A stretch of DNA of 64,000 nucleotides from an uncultured Ulvibacter sp. (lineage in GTDB: Bacteria; Bacteroidota; Bacteroidia; Flavobacteriales; Flavobacteriaceae): assembly GCA_943789105.1 (NCBI GenBank), contig CALSSW010000004.1, forward strand, positions 247,365 to 311,364. Direction: 5' to 3'. Shown here piece after piece: positions 46,412 to 55,666 of this stretch; within the stretch, counting starts at the first letter, position 1, and each line of letters begins with the position of its first letter. A program made the translations under genes and the position numbers. Below the pieces are notes generated by a model. The model made no database searches. It was not told where the DNA came from and was given only the letters and a program-made list of their open reading frames with translations.

Positions 46412-46909
46412 TTACTTTAAAGAATACAAAAAAGAGCTAAGAGGAACAAGTTCTATAGAATTATCTTGATTAAAGAAATACTCAATGATAAGTTCTCCCC
46501 AATTATCTCCGTCAGAGAAATCTGCTTGTATCCACCTGCTGTTTAATAGTTTTATTTTATTGATTTTAAAATTACCCCTAACAGAGGCTACTGGGATAAT
46601 AGGGTTTCCGCCTTTAACACCATTTTGGTCATAGATTTTATTGTTAATAATAGCTTCAACATCTGCGGCTTCAAGGCCAAGACGTTCAATATACTCTATG
46701 GCATTTTCATTTCCTTGAAGACTAAAATAATTTGCATCTGAGATAGCCTCTGAAACCCCAGAGAGCGAATCTTTGGCTTTTTCTAACTTAAAAGAAAGTC
46801 CTTTAATTATTTTGTCTTGAGTTTCCCATATAATTTTTTCATTTGCGTATTGAAAAACAATGAACAAAACAGCAAAAAAGAACAGGTACATAAAAATACT
46901 TTTTTTCAT
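46412..46909 (-). CDS. Membrane-anchored protein of unknown function
   Basis: 165 residues from the ATG at 46909; an ATG 8 codons upstream exists, but the hydrophobic segment follows the chosen start. One N-terminal hydrophobic segment (FMYLFFFAVLFIVFQYA, about 5-22) precedes a coiled-coil-prone helix (TQDKIIKGLSFKLEKAKDSL) and a soluble beta-rich domain ending in WGELIIEYFF. I do not recognise the family by function. It starts 14 bases after the MBL hydrolase stop, so the two genes are probably in one operon. Confidence 0.6.
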   Translation of the reverse strand: MKKSIFMYLFFFAVLFIVFQYANEKIIWETQDKIIKGLSFKLEKAKDSLSGVSEAISDANYFSLQGNENAIEYIERLGLEAADVEAIINNKIYDQNGVKGGNPIIPVASVRGNFKINKIKLLNSRWIQADFSDGDNWGELIIEYFFNQDNSIELVPLSSFLYSLK

Positions 46910-46922
46910 AATATAATTAATT

Positions 46923-47699
46923 TTATAGTTCAATAGTTAATCCGTCATAGGCTAAAAACACATTACTTGGCAGTGTTGCCTGAACTACTTTGTGGAATCC
47001 TAGATGGTGGCTAATATGTGTTAAATAGGCTCTGTGAGGCTTTACTTTAGCAATAAAAGCAAGTGCCTCTTCTAGATTGAGGTGAGAAGGATGCGGCTCT
47101 TGCCTGAGGGCATTAATAACTAAAACTTTAGTGCCTTTGATTTTTTCAATTTCAATTGGCGACATTGTTTTTACATCTGTTAAATAGGTGAAACCTTCCA
47201 TGGTATATCCAAGTACTGGAAGTTTGTCATGTAATGCTTCTACTGGAGTTACAAGGGTATTATGCAATAAAAAAGATTCCATCTTTGAAATAACATGCTG
47301 CGATATCGTTGGCGCACTAGGGTATTTATTTTGGGTTTCAAAAATATAGCTAAAACGCCTTTTAAGGGCTACAAACACCTCTTTACTTGCATAAAAGCTA
47401 ATATCACCTTGTCTAAAATAAAAGGGTCTTATGTCATCCAGGCCAGCTGTATGGTCACTGTGCTCATGGGTAATAAGTACTCCATCAAGTTTCTCGACTT
47501 GGTTAATTAGCATTTGTTGTCTAAAATCTGGACCGCAGTCTATAACATACACCTTATCTCCAATTTCCAACAGTACAGAAACCCGTAATCTTTTATCCTT
47601 TAAATCATCGCTCAAACATACAGGATGTTTGCTTCCTATGACAGGAATTCCTTGCGAGGTTCCTGTCCCTAAAAATGTGACTTTAAAGTGAGATTTCAT
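46923..47699 (-). CDS. MBL-fold metallo-hydrolase
   Basis: 258 residues from the ATG at 47699. The beta-lactamase-fold metal motif is THEHSDH (77-83), and downstream metal ligands fit TDVKTM and THISHH. It opens with VTFLGTGTSQGIPVIG, typical of PhnP/RNase Z-like phosphodiesterases. The Cys in PVCLSDD is often seen in the PhnP-like group (a structural zinc site). Likely a cyclic phosphodiesterase or similar, but the substrate is not known. A minus-strand TATTTTTG box (47705-47712) lies almost on the start codon, suggesting a very short leader or a start further down. Confidence 0.85.
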   Translation of the reverse strand: MKSHFKVTFLGTGTSQGIPVIGSKHPVCLSDDLKDKRLRVSVLLEIGDKVYVIDCGPDFRQQMLINQVEKLDGVLITHEHSDHTAGLDDIRPFYFRQGDISFYASKEVFVALKRRFSYIFETQNKYPSAPTISQHVISKMESFLLHNTLVTPVEALHDKLPVLGYTMEGFTYLTDVKTMSPIEIEKIKGTKVLVINALRQEPHPSHLNLEEALAFIAKVKPHRAYLTHISHHLGFHKVVQATLPSNVFLAYDGLTIEL

Positions 47700-47723
47700 A
47701 GCCACAAAAATACTAGTATTTTT

Positions 47724-47753
47724 TTTGATTGGCTATGGTAATCGCTACCTTTG
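47724..47753 (+). promoter_or_regulatory. Bacteroidota-type promoter for the 47.8-kb conserved gene
   Basis: TTTG at 47724-47727, an 18-base spacer and TACCTTTG at 47746-47753. Transcription should start near 47760, which rules out the longer reading from 47729 and supports the ATG at 47777. Confidence 0.6.
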
Positions 47754-47776
47754 TTGGACAACAATTAACTACGGTT

Positions 47777-49213
47777 ATGCCAAAGACTATAAAAGGAGAT
47801 AAAGAATTTGAGGCGATTCCTTCCATAAAAAATAAAGCCTTACGTATCAATTTAAATGAAAACATTTACGGGACTTTTGCCGAAATAGGCGCAGGTCAAG
47901 AAACGGTACGTAATTTTTTTAGAGCGGGTGGAGCATCTGGTACTATTGCCAAGACCATATCTGCCTATGATAAAGACTTTAGTGATGCCATTTATGGCGT
48001 AGAAGAAGATGGAAGATACGTAACTGAAGATCGCCTTAAAAAAATGCTTACTCATGAAATGAAGCTTATTGAAGAGCGCATTTTACGTGAAAAACATCCA
48101 GACAAAATATACTTCGCATACGCAAACACAGTGGCTACCATAGATTTTGCAAAAAAATATAAAGGACATGGTTGGGTAGGTATTCGGTTTCAAACAAATC
48201 CAGATGAAGCCTACAGTGAGATAATTTTACACATTCGTTTTCATGAAACAGAAGCACTACTGCAACAACACACACTTGGTACCTTAGGTGTAAATCTAAT
48301 ATATGGAGCCTATTATAAACATGATTCTCCAAAAAAACTATTGCGCTACCTCTATGACCACATAGACAAAGATAAAATTGAGATTGATACCATTAATTTC
48401 TCTGGACCTAAATTCAAGGATGTAGACAACCGTTTGATGAGCTTACAGCTTATTAAAAATGAAATGACTGATGCTGTTATGTTTGGACCAGATGGAAAAA
48501 ATGTCCTGCCAGCAAGAATATTACACAAAAAGAACATACTAGCCCTTCGTGGTAGTTTTAGACCAGTAACAAAGGTAAATATTGACATGTTTGAAAAATC
48601 ACATGAAATGTTTATCAATGAATCTAAGGTTGACAAAGAAAGGTCTGTTACTATTTTTGAGATTACCCTTTCAAATCTTCGTGCCGAGGGAGAAATCGAT
48701 GAAGAAGATTTCATGGACCGTGCAAGACTTTTGTGCTCTTTAGGGCATACGGTGATGATTTCAAATTTCCAAGAATACTACAAGCTTGTAGAATACTTCT
48801 CTAGATACACTAAAATGCGCCTTGGTCTTGCAATGGGAGTTAATAATCTAGTAGATATTTTTGATGAAAAGTATTATCGCCATCTTAGTGGTGGAATTTT
48901 GGAGGCTTTTGGTAAATTATTTTTCAAAGATTTAAAGGTATACCTCTACCCTATGAAAAATAATAAAGGTGTCTTTACTACTAGTGAAAATCTAAAGGTG
49001 CATCCACGTATGAAAGAGTTATACAAATTTTTCAAATACAATGGTAAAGTAATAGATGTCGAGAACTACAATCCTGAGGTAATGGGTATTTTTTCTCGAG
49101 AAGTGTTAGCCATGATTGAAAAGGGTACTCCAGGATGGGAAGAAATGCTTCCTAAAGGGGTTGGTGAAATAATAAAAGAAAAGAAATTATTTAGTTATTC
49201 TTCAGAGAAATAA
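47777..49213 (+). CDS. Conserved Bacteroidota protein of unknown function
   Basis: 478 residues from the ATG at 47777 (MPKTIKGDKEFEAIP), chosen because the promoter overlaps the earlier start. It has no signal peptide or membrane segment. Conserved-looking blocks are INLNENIYGTFAEIGAGQETVRNFFRAGG (about 23-51), YDKDFSDAIYGVEEDGRYV, FAYANTVATIDFAKKYKGHGW and LFFKDLKVYLYPM. I know it as a highly conserved cytoplasmic protein of the phylum, but database names differ (including misleading receptor or adenylyltransferase names), and I can assign no function. It has its own promoter and terminator, so it is monocistronic. Confidence 0.85.
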   Translation: MPKTIKGDKEFEAIPSIKNKALRINLNENIYGTFAEIGAGQETVRNFFRAGGASGTIAKTISAYDKDFSDAIYGVEEDGRYVTEDRLKKMLTHEMKLIEERILREKHPDKIYFAYANTVATIDFAKKYKGHGWVGIRFQTNPDEAYSEIILHIRFHETEALLQQHTLGTLGVNLIYGAYYKHDSPKKLLRYLYDHIDKDKIEIDTINFSGPKFKDVDNRLMSLQLIKNEMTDAVMFGPDGKNVLPARILHKKNILALRGSFRPVTKVNIDMFEKSHEMFINESKVDKERSVTIFEITLSNLRAEGEIDEEDFMDRARLLCSLGHTVMISNFQEYYKLVEYFSRYTKMRLGLAMGVNNLVDIFDEKYYRHLSGGILEAFGKLFFKDLKVYLYPMKNNKGVFTTSENLKVHPRMKELYKFFKYNGKVIDVENYNPEVMGIFSREVLAMIEKGTPGWEEMLPKGVGEIIKEKKLFSYSSEK

Positions 49214-49231
49214 CACACTATCTAAATAAAG

Positions 49232-49264
49232 AAAACGGGGCATATAGCTATATGCCCCGTTTTT
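49232..49264. terminator. Bidirectional terminator between the 47.8-kb gene and bcp
   Basis: A near-perfect palindrome, AAAACGGGGCATATAG (49232-49247) against CTATATGCCCCGTTTT (49248-49263), with T on the right and A on the left. It can serve both convergent genes. Confidence 0.9.
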
Positions 49265-49283
49265 ACTTTAGTAGGTGAAATAA

Positions 49284-49748
49284 CTAAGAAACTACATCAC
49301 TCTCCAAAATTTGTAATGCATGGGTTTTAGTTTTTACTTTATCTATAACATGAGCCACAACACCGCTGTGAACTAAAAATGTTTTACGATGAATGCCATC
49401 ATACTCACGACCCATAAACTTCTTTAGACCCCAAACACCAAAGGCTTCTATAACCTCTCTATTTGTGTCGGCAAGCAAAAGAAATGGAAATTCGTATTTG
49501 TTTCTAAAGTTAGACTGCTTCTTTTCTGTATCTGCACTAACACCAATAATTTCATAACCTTTGTCTTGTAAATCCTTGTAGTGATCTCTTAAATTACAAG
49601 CTTCAGCTGTGCACCCTGTGGTACTTGCAGCTGGATAGAAAAATACAATCACTTTTTTATCCTGATAGTCTTGCATGGTTATTGAGTTTCCGTCTTGATC
49701 TGTGACAGAAAAATTTGGAACCTTGTCTCCTACTTTAAGTGTATTCAT
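49284..49748 (-). CDS. bcp: Thioredoxin-dependent thiol peroxidase (Bcp/PrxQ)
   Basis: 154 residues. The peroxidatic Cys is C46 and the second Cys C51 in STTGCTAEACNLRDHY, the PrxQ arrangement with five residues from one to the other. Other Bcp features are VFFYPA and RKTFLVHSGVVAHV. It reduces hydrogen and organic peroxides with thioredoxin in the cytoplasm. It converges on the 47.8-kb gene and is divergent from nth, with about 105 bases between their starts. Confidence 0.93.
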   Translation of the reverse strand: MNTLKVGDKVPNFSVTDQDGNSITMQDYQDKKVIVFFYPAASTTGCTAEACNLRDHYKDLQDKGYEIIGVSADTEKKQSNFRNKYEFPFLLLADTNREVIEAFGVWGLKKFMGREYDGIHRKTFLVHSGVVAHVIDKVKTKTHALQILESDVVS

Positions 49749-49853
49749 TTTGTAAATTTGTTTTAATGTTAGTGATTAATAAGTATTGCTAAATTAAACC
49801 CTCTAAGCAAACAATACTATTGATAGTAAGCTTATTCTGTAAATTTAAACCAA

Positions 49854-50513
49854 ATGAACAAACAACAAAAGGTAGTCTTTGTTATAAATACGTTAAAAGA
49901 GTTATATCCAGAGATACCTATACCTCTGGATCATAAGGATCCTTACACGCTTTTAATTGCGGTTTTGCTTTCTGCCCAAAGCACAGATGTGAGGGTTAAT
50001 AAAATAACACCCCTGTTATTTAAAGAGGCAGACAACCCTTATGATATGATTAAACTCTCCATAGATCAAATAAGAGAAATTATAAGACCTGTAGGGCTTT
50101 CTCCTGCCAAAGCAAAAGGAATTCATGGCTTATCTCATATATTAATAGACAAACACCAAGGTAAAGTCCCTAATGATTTAGAGGCTCTTGAAGAGCTTCC
50201 TGCGGTAGGTCACAAAACTGCGAGTGTTGTAATATCCCAGGCCTTTGGTGTTCCAGCATTCCCGGTAGATACCCATATTCATAGACTTTTATATAGATGG
50301 GGTTTCACTAATGGTAAAAATGTAACCCAAACAGAAAAAGATGCAAAAAGACTATTCCCACAAGCTGTTTGGAATGATTTACACCTTCAAATTATTTGGT
50401 ATGGCCGTCAATATTGCCAAGCTAGAGGTTGGGATTTAGAAAAAGATAAAATCACAAAAACGATTGGAAGAAAAACGGTACTAACGGAATATTACAAGAA
50501 AAAGAAGAAATAA
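49854..50513 (+). CDS. nth: Endonuclease III homologue lacking the [4Fe-4S] ligands
   Basis: 219 residues. The helix-hairpin-helix with the catalytic Lys is LPAVGHKTASVV (K121), and the catalytic Asp is D139 in FPVDTHIHRL. The substrate-pocket AQSTD (41-45) is present. It should excise oxidised pyrimidines and cleave abasic sites. The usual cluster motif C-x6-C-x2-C-x5-C after the HhH is missing: only one Cys (C188, RQYCQARG) remains, and the next ~30 residues contain none. The C-terminus ends in a Lys run. This looks like a known cluster-less variant of the phylum rather than damage, because the frame is intact. Confidence 0.88.
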   Translation: MNKQQKVVFVINTLKELYPEIPIPLDHKDPYTLLIAVLLSAQSTDVRVNKITPLLFKEADNPYDMIKLSIDQIREIIRPVGLSPAKAKGIHGLSHILIDKHQGKVPNDLEALEELPAVGHKTASVVISQAFGVPAFPVDTHIHRLLYRWGFTNGKNVTQTEKDAKRLFPQAVWNDLHLQIIWYGRQYCQARGWDLEKDKITKTIGRKTVLTEYYKKKKK

Positions 50514-50547
50514 AAAAAGCCCTGAAGTACTTATTCCAGGACTTTTT
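50514..50547 (+). terminator. Intrinsic terminator of nth
   Basis: AAAAAGCCCTG (50514-50524) pairs with CAGGACTTTTT (50537-50547), with one mismatch, and ends in five T. The rest of the gap to 50763 holds nothing recognised. Confidence 0.65.
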
Positions 50548-50763
50548 GGTATTAGTTTAAATGTGTTTCAAACTTTAAATTTTGATATTCTAAAACTCTT
50601 AGCGCTTTAGAGTAATTTAAAAGAAATGTAATTGTCTGTTGTTTTGGAACCATGTTTTTGTTCACCTGTCCAGAGGGTGAAGATTTTGAGTATAATTTTT
50701 GCATACAATACTTGTTTAGAAGTTAATCCTAACAATTAACGATGCAAAATCTGATTTATTGTA

Positions 50764-51348
50764 TCAGTCTGTCAATACAATGTTATGTTTGTCAATTACT
50801 TTACGTAAATTAATAAGAGCATATCGCATTCTTCCTAGGGCTGTATTAATACTCACCCCAGTTTGCTGGCTAATTTCTTTAAAGCTCATGTCTTTATAAA
50901 TGCGCATCATCAAGACCTGTTTTTGATCTTCAGGAAGCTCATCTACAAGACGTCTCACATCAGAGGCTATTTGCCCTTTAATAATTGTATTTTCTGCATT
51001 TAATGCGTTGTCTGAAAGCACAGAGAATATATCGAAATCTGTATTATTTTCAAACTTAGGCATTCGATTATTCTTTCGAAAGTGATCGATAACCAAATTA
51101 TGTGAAATACGCATTACCCATGGTAAGAATTTACCTTCTTCATTGTACTTTCCTCTTTTTAAGGAATTGATGACTTTGATGAAAGTGTCTTGAAAAACAT
51201 CTTCAGCTACATCTCTATCAAAAACCTTTGAGTAGATAAAGCTATAAATTCTTTGCTTGTGTCTTGTAATTAGAGTGGAAAGGGCAGACTCGTCTCCTTG
51301 TAGGTATGAGGTTACTAAAACCGCATCTGTGGATTTGCTTTTTTTCAT
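50764..51348 (-). CDS. RNA polymerase ECF-type sigma factor
   Basis: 194 residues from the ATG at 51348; an earlier in-frame start at 51372 is less likely. Region 2 is recognisable by DVAEDVFQDTFIKVINSL and LPWVMRISHNLVIDHFRKN, and region 4 by LPEDQKQVLMMRIYKDMSFKEISQQTGVSINTALGRMRYAL. No anti-sigma factor gene is adjacent; the neighbours are nth and uvrA. Likely a housekeeping-type ECF sigma factor of the phylum, with targets unknown. Confidence 0.9.
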   Translation of the reverse strand: MKKSKSTDAVLVTSYLQGDESALSTLITRHKQRIYSFIYSKVFDRDVAEDVFQDTFIKVINSLKRGKYNEEGKFLPWVMRISHNLVIDHFRKNNRMPKFENNTDFDIFSVLSDNALNAENTIIKGQIASDVRRLVDELPEDQKQVLMMRIYKDMSFKEISQQTGVSINTALGRMRYALINLRKVIDKHNIVLTD

Positions 51349-51544
51349 ATCAGTACTTTTTAAAGTGAACAACTATAAAAATAGGGTTAAGTAGTAGTTG
51401 TTGTAATAAAATTAAAAAAAGTAGAAATATGCTATAGGCAATAGTTTTAGTTTACATAGATGTAAGTCGTAAATATAAGTACATTATGTTTACAATTCAA
51501 AATAAATAGGACGTTTTTATTAAAAATAACTTAAAACTCGCTGC

Positions 51545-51578
51545 TTTGTGTGATACAAATAGCATTATGTTATCTTTG
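51545..51578 (+). promoter_or_regulatory. Candidate promoter of uvrA
   Basis: TTTG at 51545-51548, a 22-base spacer (long but within the reported range) and TATCTTTG at 51571-51578. The TTG start is 30 bases downstream. Confidence 0.4.
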
Positions 51579-51607
51579 TGAAAACCACCATTTAACAAGG
51601 CTTTACA

Positions 51608-54385
51608 TTGAAAACCCAAGCACTAGACACAAAAGAAAACATCATCATAAAAGGTGCTAAGTTGCACAACCTTAAAAACATAGATGTTGTAATCCCTCGT
51701 AACAAACTTGTTGTAATCACTGGTCTTTCTGGAAGTGGTAAATCCTCATTAGCCTTTGACACCCTATACGCTGAAGGACAAAGAAGGTATGTAGAAAGCC
51801 TATCAAGCTATGCAAGACAGTTTCTTGGAAGACTCAACAAACCTAAGGTAGACAGTATAAAAGGAATATCTCCTGCCATCGCTATTGAGCAGAAAGTGAA
51901 TTCTACAAACCCAAGGTCTACTGTTGGTACCTCAACAGAGATTTATGACTATCTAAAATTATTATTTGCCCGTATTGGAAGGACCTACTCTCCCCTAAGT
52001 AATTTGGAAGTTAAAAAAGATACAGTTTCAGATGTTATAAAATACATCAAAACATTTCCTTTGGGAAGTAAACTCCTTTTACTAGCCCCTATTGTGCTGG
52101 AAAAAGGGCGCACCTTAGACAATAAAATCAAAGCATTAGCCCAACAAGGCTTTTCACGTGTAAAGCTAGACAGCAAGGTACTTCGCATTGATGAGCTGAA
52201 AGATAATTTGACTCCCAAAAACATAGAACTAGTTATAGACCGTGTAATATTAAAAGAGGATGAAGATTTTTACAACCGTTTGGCAGATGCCATTCAAATG
52301 GCTTTCTATGAAGGTAAAGGAACACTGTTTATAGAGCATCTTGACAGCAATAAAATTTTAGAATTTAACAATAAGTTTGAGCGAGATGGTATGACTTTCA
52401 CAGAGCCTAATGTGCACCTTTTTAGTTTTAACAATCCATTTGGAGCTTGTTCTGGATGTGAGGGTTATGGAGATGTAGTAGGTGTAGATCAAGATCTGGT
52501 AATTCCAAACACTGGATTGTCTGTTTATGAGAATGCAATTTTTCCTTGGCGGGGAGATAGCATGGGTTGGTATAGAGATCAATTGGTAAATAGTGCCTAC
52601 AAATTTGATTTTCCAATACATAAACCCTGGTTTGAGCTCACTAAAGCGCAACAGCAATTAGTTTGGGATGGTAATGAGCATTTTGAAGGGCTGCACAGTT
52701 TTTTTAAATACCTAGAGAGTAAGAGTTATAAAATTCAGAACAGAGTAATGCTATCTCGCTATAGAGGTAAAACCACTTGCGCCTCTTGTAATGGTACGCG
52801 TTTGAAAAAAGAAGTTGGGTATGTTAAAATAGCAAACACCTCTATCCAAGAACTTGTTGGGTTGCCACTAGAAGATTTGGCCGCTTTTTTTAAAAAATTA
52901 CAACTAGAGGGCCATGATACCACTATTGCAAAACGTTTGCTTGTTGAGATTAACAACAGGCTCTCTTTTTTACTAGATGTTGGCCTCTCTTATCTTACAC
53001 TCAACAGAAAAAGTAATTCACTCTCTGGAGGAGAATCGCAGCGTATTAATCTGGCCACTTCTCTTGGAAGTAGCCTTGTAGGTTCTATGTATATTCTAGA
53101 TGAACCAAGTATTGGTTTGCATCCAAAAGATACAGAAAGACTCATAAAGGTATTAAAGTCTTTACGAGATTTAGGGAATACTGTTATTGTGGTAGAGCAC
53201 GATGAAGATATCATGAAACAAGCAGACCACATCATCGATATTGGCCCCGAGGCTGGCAGTTTTGGAGGTGAGGTTGTAGCCACAGGAACCTACAAACAAC
53301 TCTTAAAGCTTGACTCACTAACGGCCGGTTATTTAAACAATACTTTAAAAATTGAGGTTCCAAAAAAACGTAGAACTTTCTCCAATGCTATAAAAATAAA
53401 GGGAGCCAGAGAACATAACCTTCAAAACATTGATGCTACATTTCCTATAGGGCTTTTCACAGCAGTTACAGGCGTCTCGGGAAGCGGGAAAAGTACACTC
53501 GTTAAAAAAATATTGTATCCCGCCCTTCAGAAAAAAATTGGTGCTCAAGCAAATAAACCAGGACAATTCTCTACCATAGAAGGAGATTTCTCAAGCATTA
53601 ACACCGTAGAGTTTATTGATCAAAATCCAATTGGGCGCTCTAGTAGATCAAACCCTGTTACCTATATCAAGGCCTATGATGACATACGTAGCCTTTTTGC
53701 AAAACAAAAACTAAGTGATATTCGGGGTTACAAAACCAAACACTTTAGTTTTAATGTAGATGGAGGAAGATGTGAAACCTGTAAAGGTGAAGGAGAAATT
53801 ACCATTGAAATGCAATTTATGGCAGATGTAAATCTGCAATGTGATGTTTGTAATGGCAAGCGATTTAAAAAAGAAGTACTCGAAGTGAAAGTAGGTGATA
53901 AGAACATTGATGCTATTTTAACCCTTACGGTAGATGATGCTATTGATTTTTTTAAAACCCAAGAGCAAAAAAGAATCGTTCTTAAGTTGCAACCACTTCA
54001 AGATGTTGGTCTTGGATATGTAAAACTTGGACAAAGCTCTTCTACCCTATCTGGTGGAGAAGCCCAACGCATCAAACTGGCTTCTTTTCTAGTAAAAGGA
54101 ATTACCAAAGAAAAAACCTTATTTATTTTTGATGAACCTACCACTGGCTTACACTTTCATGATATTAAAAAACTCTTAGCCTCTTTTTATGCCTTACTAG
54201 AAAAAGGACACACTCTTATTGTTGTAGAACACAATATAGATTTAATAAAATGTGCAGATTATATTATTGACCTAGGTCTTGACGGAGGTATCAAAGGAGG
54301 CCAAGTAATGGTTCAAGGAACCCCTGAGGTAGTGAGTGCTCATAAAAAATCATACACTGCCAAATACTTAAAAGAGAAAATATAA
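51608..54385 (+). CDS. uvrA: UvrA excinuclease ATPase subunit
   Basis: 925 residues, starting at TTG because no ATG lies upstream. The two ABC modules show Walker [10 protein letters not shown] (about 38-46) and GVSGSGKST (about 620), with signatures LSGGESQR (~472) and LSGGEAQR (~813). The zinc modules are CSGC (~281) with CASC (~389), and CETC (~721) with CDVC (~743). It finds bulky DNA lesions as a dimer and loads UvrB. The opening and spacing look like one of the two UvrA paralogues many flavobacteria carry, so another uvrA elsewhere is possible. Confidence 0.93.
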   Translation: MKTQALDTKENIIIKGAKLHNLKNIDVVIPRNKLVVITGLSGSGKSSLAFDTLYAEGQRRYVESLSSYARQFLGRLNKPKVDSIKGISPAIAIEQKVNSTNPRSTVGTSTEIYDYLKLLFARIGRTYSPLSNLEVKKDTVSDVIKYIKTFPLGSKLLLLAPIVLEKGRTLDNKIKALAQQGFSRVKLDSKVLRIDELKDNLTPKNIELVIDRVILKEDEDFYNRLADAIQMAFYEGKGTLFIEHLDSNKILEFNNKFERDGMTFTEPNVHLFSFNNPFGACSGCEGYGDVVGVDQDLVIPNTGLSVYENAIFPWRGDSMGWYRDQLVNSAYKFDFPIHKPWFELTKAQQQLVWDGNEHFEGLHSFFKYLESKSYKIQNRVMLSRYRGKTTCASCNGTRLKKEVGYVKIANTSIQELVGLPLEDLAAFFKKLQLEGHDTTIAKRLLVEINNRLSFLLDVGLSYLTLNRKSNSLSGGESQRINLATSLGSSLVGSMYILDEPSIGLHPKDTERLIKVLKSLRDLGNTVIVVEHDEDIMKQADHIIDIGPEAGSFGGEVVATGTYKQLLKLDSLTAGYLNNTLKIEVPKKRRTFSNAIKIKGAREHNLQNIDATFPIGLFTAVTGVSGSGKSTLVKKILYPALQKKIGAQANKPGQFSTIEGDFSSINTVEFIDQNPIGRSSRSNPVTYIKAYDDIRSLFAKQKLSDIRGYKTKHFSFNVDGGRCETCKGEGEITIEMQFMADVNLQCDVCNGKRFKKEVLEVKVGDKNIDAILTLTVDDAIDFFKTQEQKRIVLKLQPLQDVGLGYVKLGQSSSTLSGGEAQRIKLASFLVKGITKEKTLFIFDEPTTGLHFHDIKKLLASFYALLEKGHTLIVVEHNIDLIKCADYIIDLGLDGGIKGGQVMVQGTPEVVSAHKKSYTAKYLKEKI

Positions 54386-54434
54386 GCTAATCCAAAAAAC
54401 TACATCAATAAATCACATGAGTTTAAATACTTAA

Positions 54435-54462
54435 AAAAACAAGCCCTTATCGGTTTGTTTTT
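54435..54462 (+). terminator. Intrinsic terminator of uvrA
   Basis: AAAAACAAGCC (54435-54445) pairs with GGTTTGTTTTT (54452-54462), with one G-U pair. It is followed by more T-rich sequence. Confidence 0.65.
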
Positions 54463-54540
54463 GTTTTGGCATGGTCTGTGTATTATAGAAATTGTACAAC
54501 GCTCAATAGAGTAATTAGCAAGTACATTAAAACAAAGACT

Positions 54541-55602
54541 ATGAAAAATTTCAGAACATTACTTCTACTGCTATTAACAATAGCCACAGCAAATGCTGCA
54601 AAAATAAATACCCCAGAGTCTTCAAGCCAGACACCATATAATGGAAAAGCATATATTTTTATTGAAGGCGGGGTTGAATTCTCTGTCTTTGCCGATGGGC
54701 AATTTGATTTTGTCTACCTAGCTACCCAACAAAGCACCATGCTCTCTTTTAACACCCCTAGTGTATTTCTAAGTTTTAATGCAGGGCGAGATTATGAAGC
54801 ATATCTCCAGTATGACGATTATGGAGCAATAATACAAATAGAGGATGTACCTGTGTATTATGACGTGTATGGCAGAATAATTCAAGCTGGAGAGGTTGAA
54901 ATTAGTTACAAAAATAGAGTTATATCTCGCATTGGAGGCCTACAGATATTTTACAACAGATATGGAGATTATGACTATTATACAGGTTATATAAATTCTT
55001 ACAATAGATTTTACACCTACCGCCCATGGCATGTGTACTACCTAAGACCAATGTACAACAACTGTATTGTATGGGATATCCCCTACAGAAGGTTTTATAT
55101 GCCAATACGCTACAGCTATTATAATCATTTAAGGTATTATAATAATAGAGCTACCAACACCTATACAAATGCTAGAAGAGAGTTTATTTCTCCGGGAAGT
55201 AGAATTCATTATAGAAACGGTAGCACCGCTTTAAACAGACGTTATAAAAGGGGTAGAAAAAACACCATGATTACTGGTCATGGTAGAACACCTGTTAGTA
55301 CTAGGGCAACTAGAACTAGAACTAGAACTAGAACAAATACCTCTAGAACTGCTGCCCTAACTAGAAATAGAACGGCACCCAAAAACTCTAATACTAGAAG
55401 CATTAATAGCCAATCTAGAAATAGAACGGCTATTGTAAGTCAGACAAGTAGTTCTAGAGTAACTCATACTACCCCTAGGAAAAGGCCTTTGGTGCGTTCT
55501 AATTCAGCACGTACATCAACCAGAAGAAATACCAATGTAAATAGTACCTCACGTAACACAAAAGTGGTTAGAACTCCCACTAAAAGAGGTGGATTAAATT
55601 AA
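54541..55602 (+). CDS. Secreted Tyr-rich protein with Arg/Thr/Ser low-complexity tail
   Basis: 353 residues from the ATG at 54541; the earlier start at 54466 gives no signal peptide. The signal peptide (about 1-19, ending TANAAK) is followed by a Tyr-rich beta domain (about 30-210, e.g. IQIEDVPVYYDVYGRI, YRPWHVYYLRPMYNN). From about 225 to the end the sequence is almost only Arg, Thr, Ser, Asn and Gly and strongly basic (TRTRTRTRTNTSRT at about 258-271). A nearly exact hexanucleotide repeat encodes part of it. I recognise no domain. The basic tail could bind nucleic acid, LPS or polyanionic polysaccharide, but this is speculation. Confidence 0.75.
   Translation: MKNFRTLLLLLLTIATANAAKINTPESSSQTPYNGKAYIFIEGGVEFSVFADGQFDFVYLATQQSTMLSFNTPSVFLSFNAGRDYEAYLQYDDYGAIIQIEDVPVYYDVYGRIIQAGEVEISYKNRVISRIGGLQIFYNRYGDYDYYTGYINSYNRFYTYRPWHVYYLRPMYNNCIVWDIPYRRFYMPIRYSYYNHLRYYNNRATNTYTNARREFISPGSRIHYRNGSTALNRRYKRGRKNTMITGHGRTPVSTRATRTRTRTRTNTSRTAALTRNRTAPKNSNTRSINSQSRNRTAIVSQTSSSRVTHTTPRKRPLVRSNSARTSTRRNTNVNSTSRNTKVVRTPTKRGGLN
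55309..55332 (+). repeat. Tandem ACTAGA hexanucleotide repeat, four copies
   Basis: Four exact copies of ACTAGA encode alternating Thr-Arg in the low-complexity tail. Copy-number change would keep the frame, since each unit is two codons. Confidence 0.85.
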
Positions 55603-55624
55603 GTTTGATTAGTTTGTTTGTTTG

Positions 55625-55666
55625 AATACCCTTTGATTTATGTATATATTTCAGAGGGTATTTTTT
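55625..55666. terminator. Bidirectional terminator between the Arg-rich gene and the glycosyltransferase
   Basis: AATACCCTTTGA (55625-55636) pairs with TCAGAGGGTATT (55651-55662), with one G-U pair, followed by T on the plus strand. It overlaps the end of the minus-strand glycosyltransferase gene. Confidence 0.8.

Noticed and set aside
54450-54480. TTGGCATG before the Arg-rich gene as a second sigma-54 site
   Set aside because: The -12 half (GTGT) does not fit TTGC at the correct spacing.
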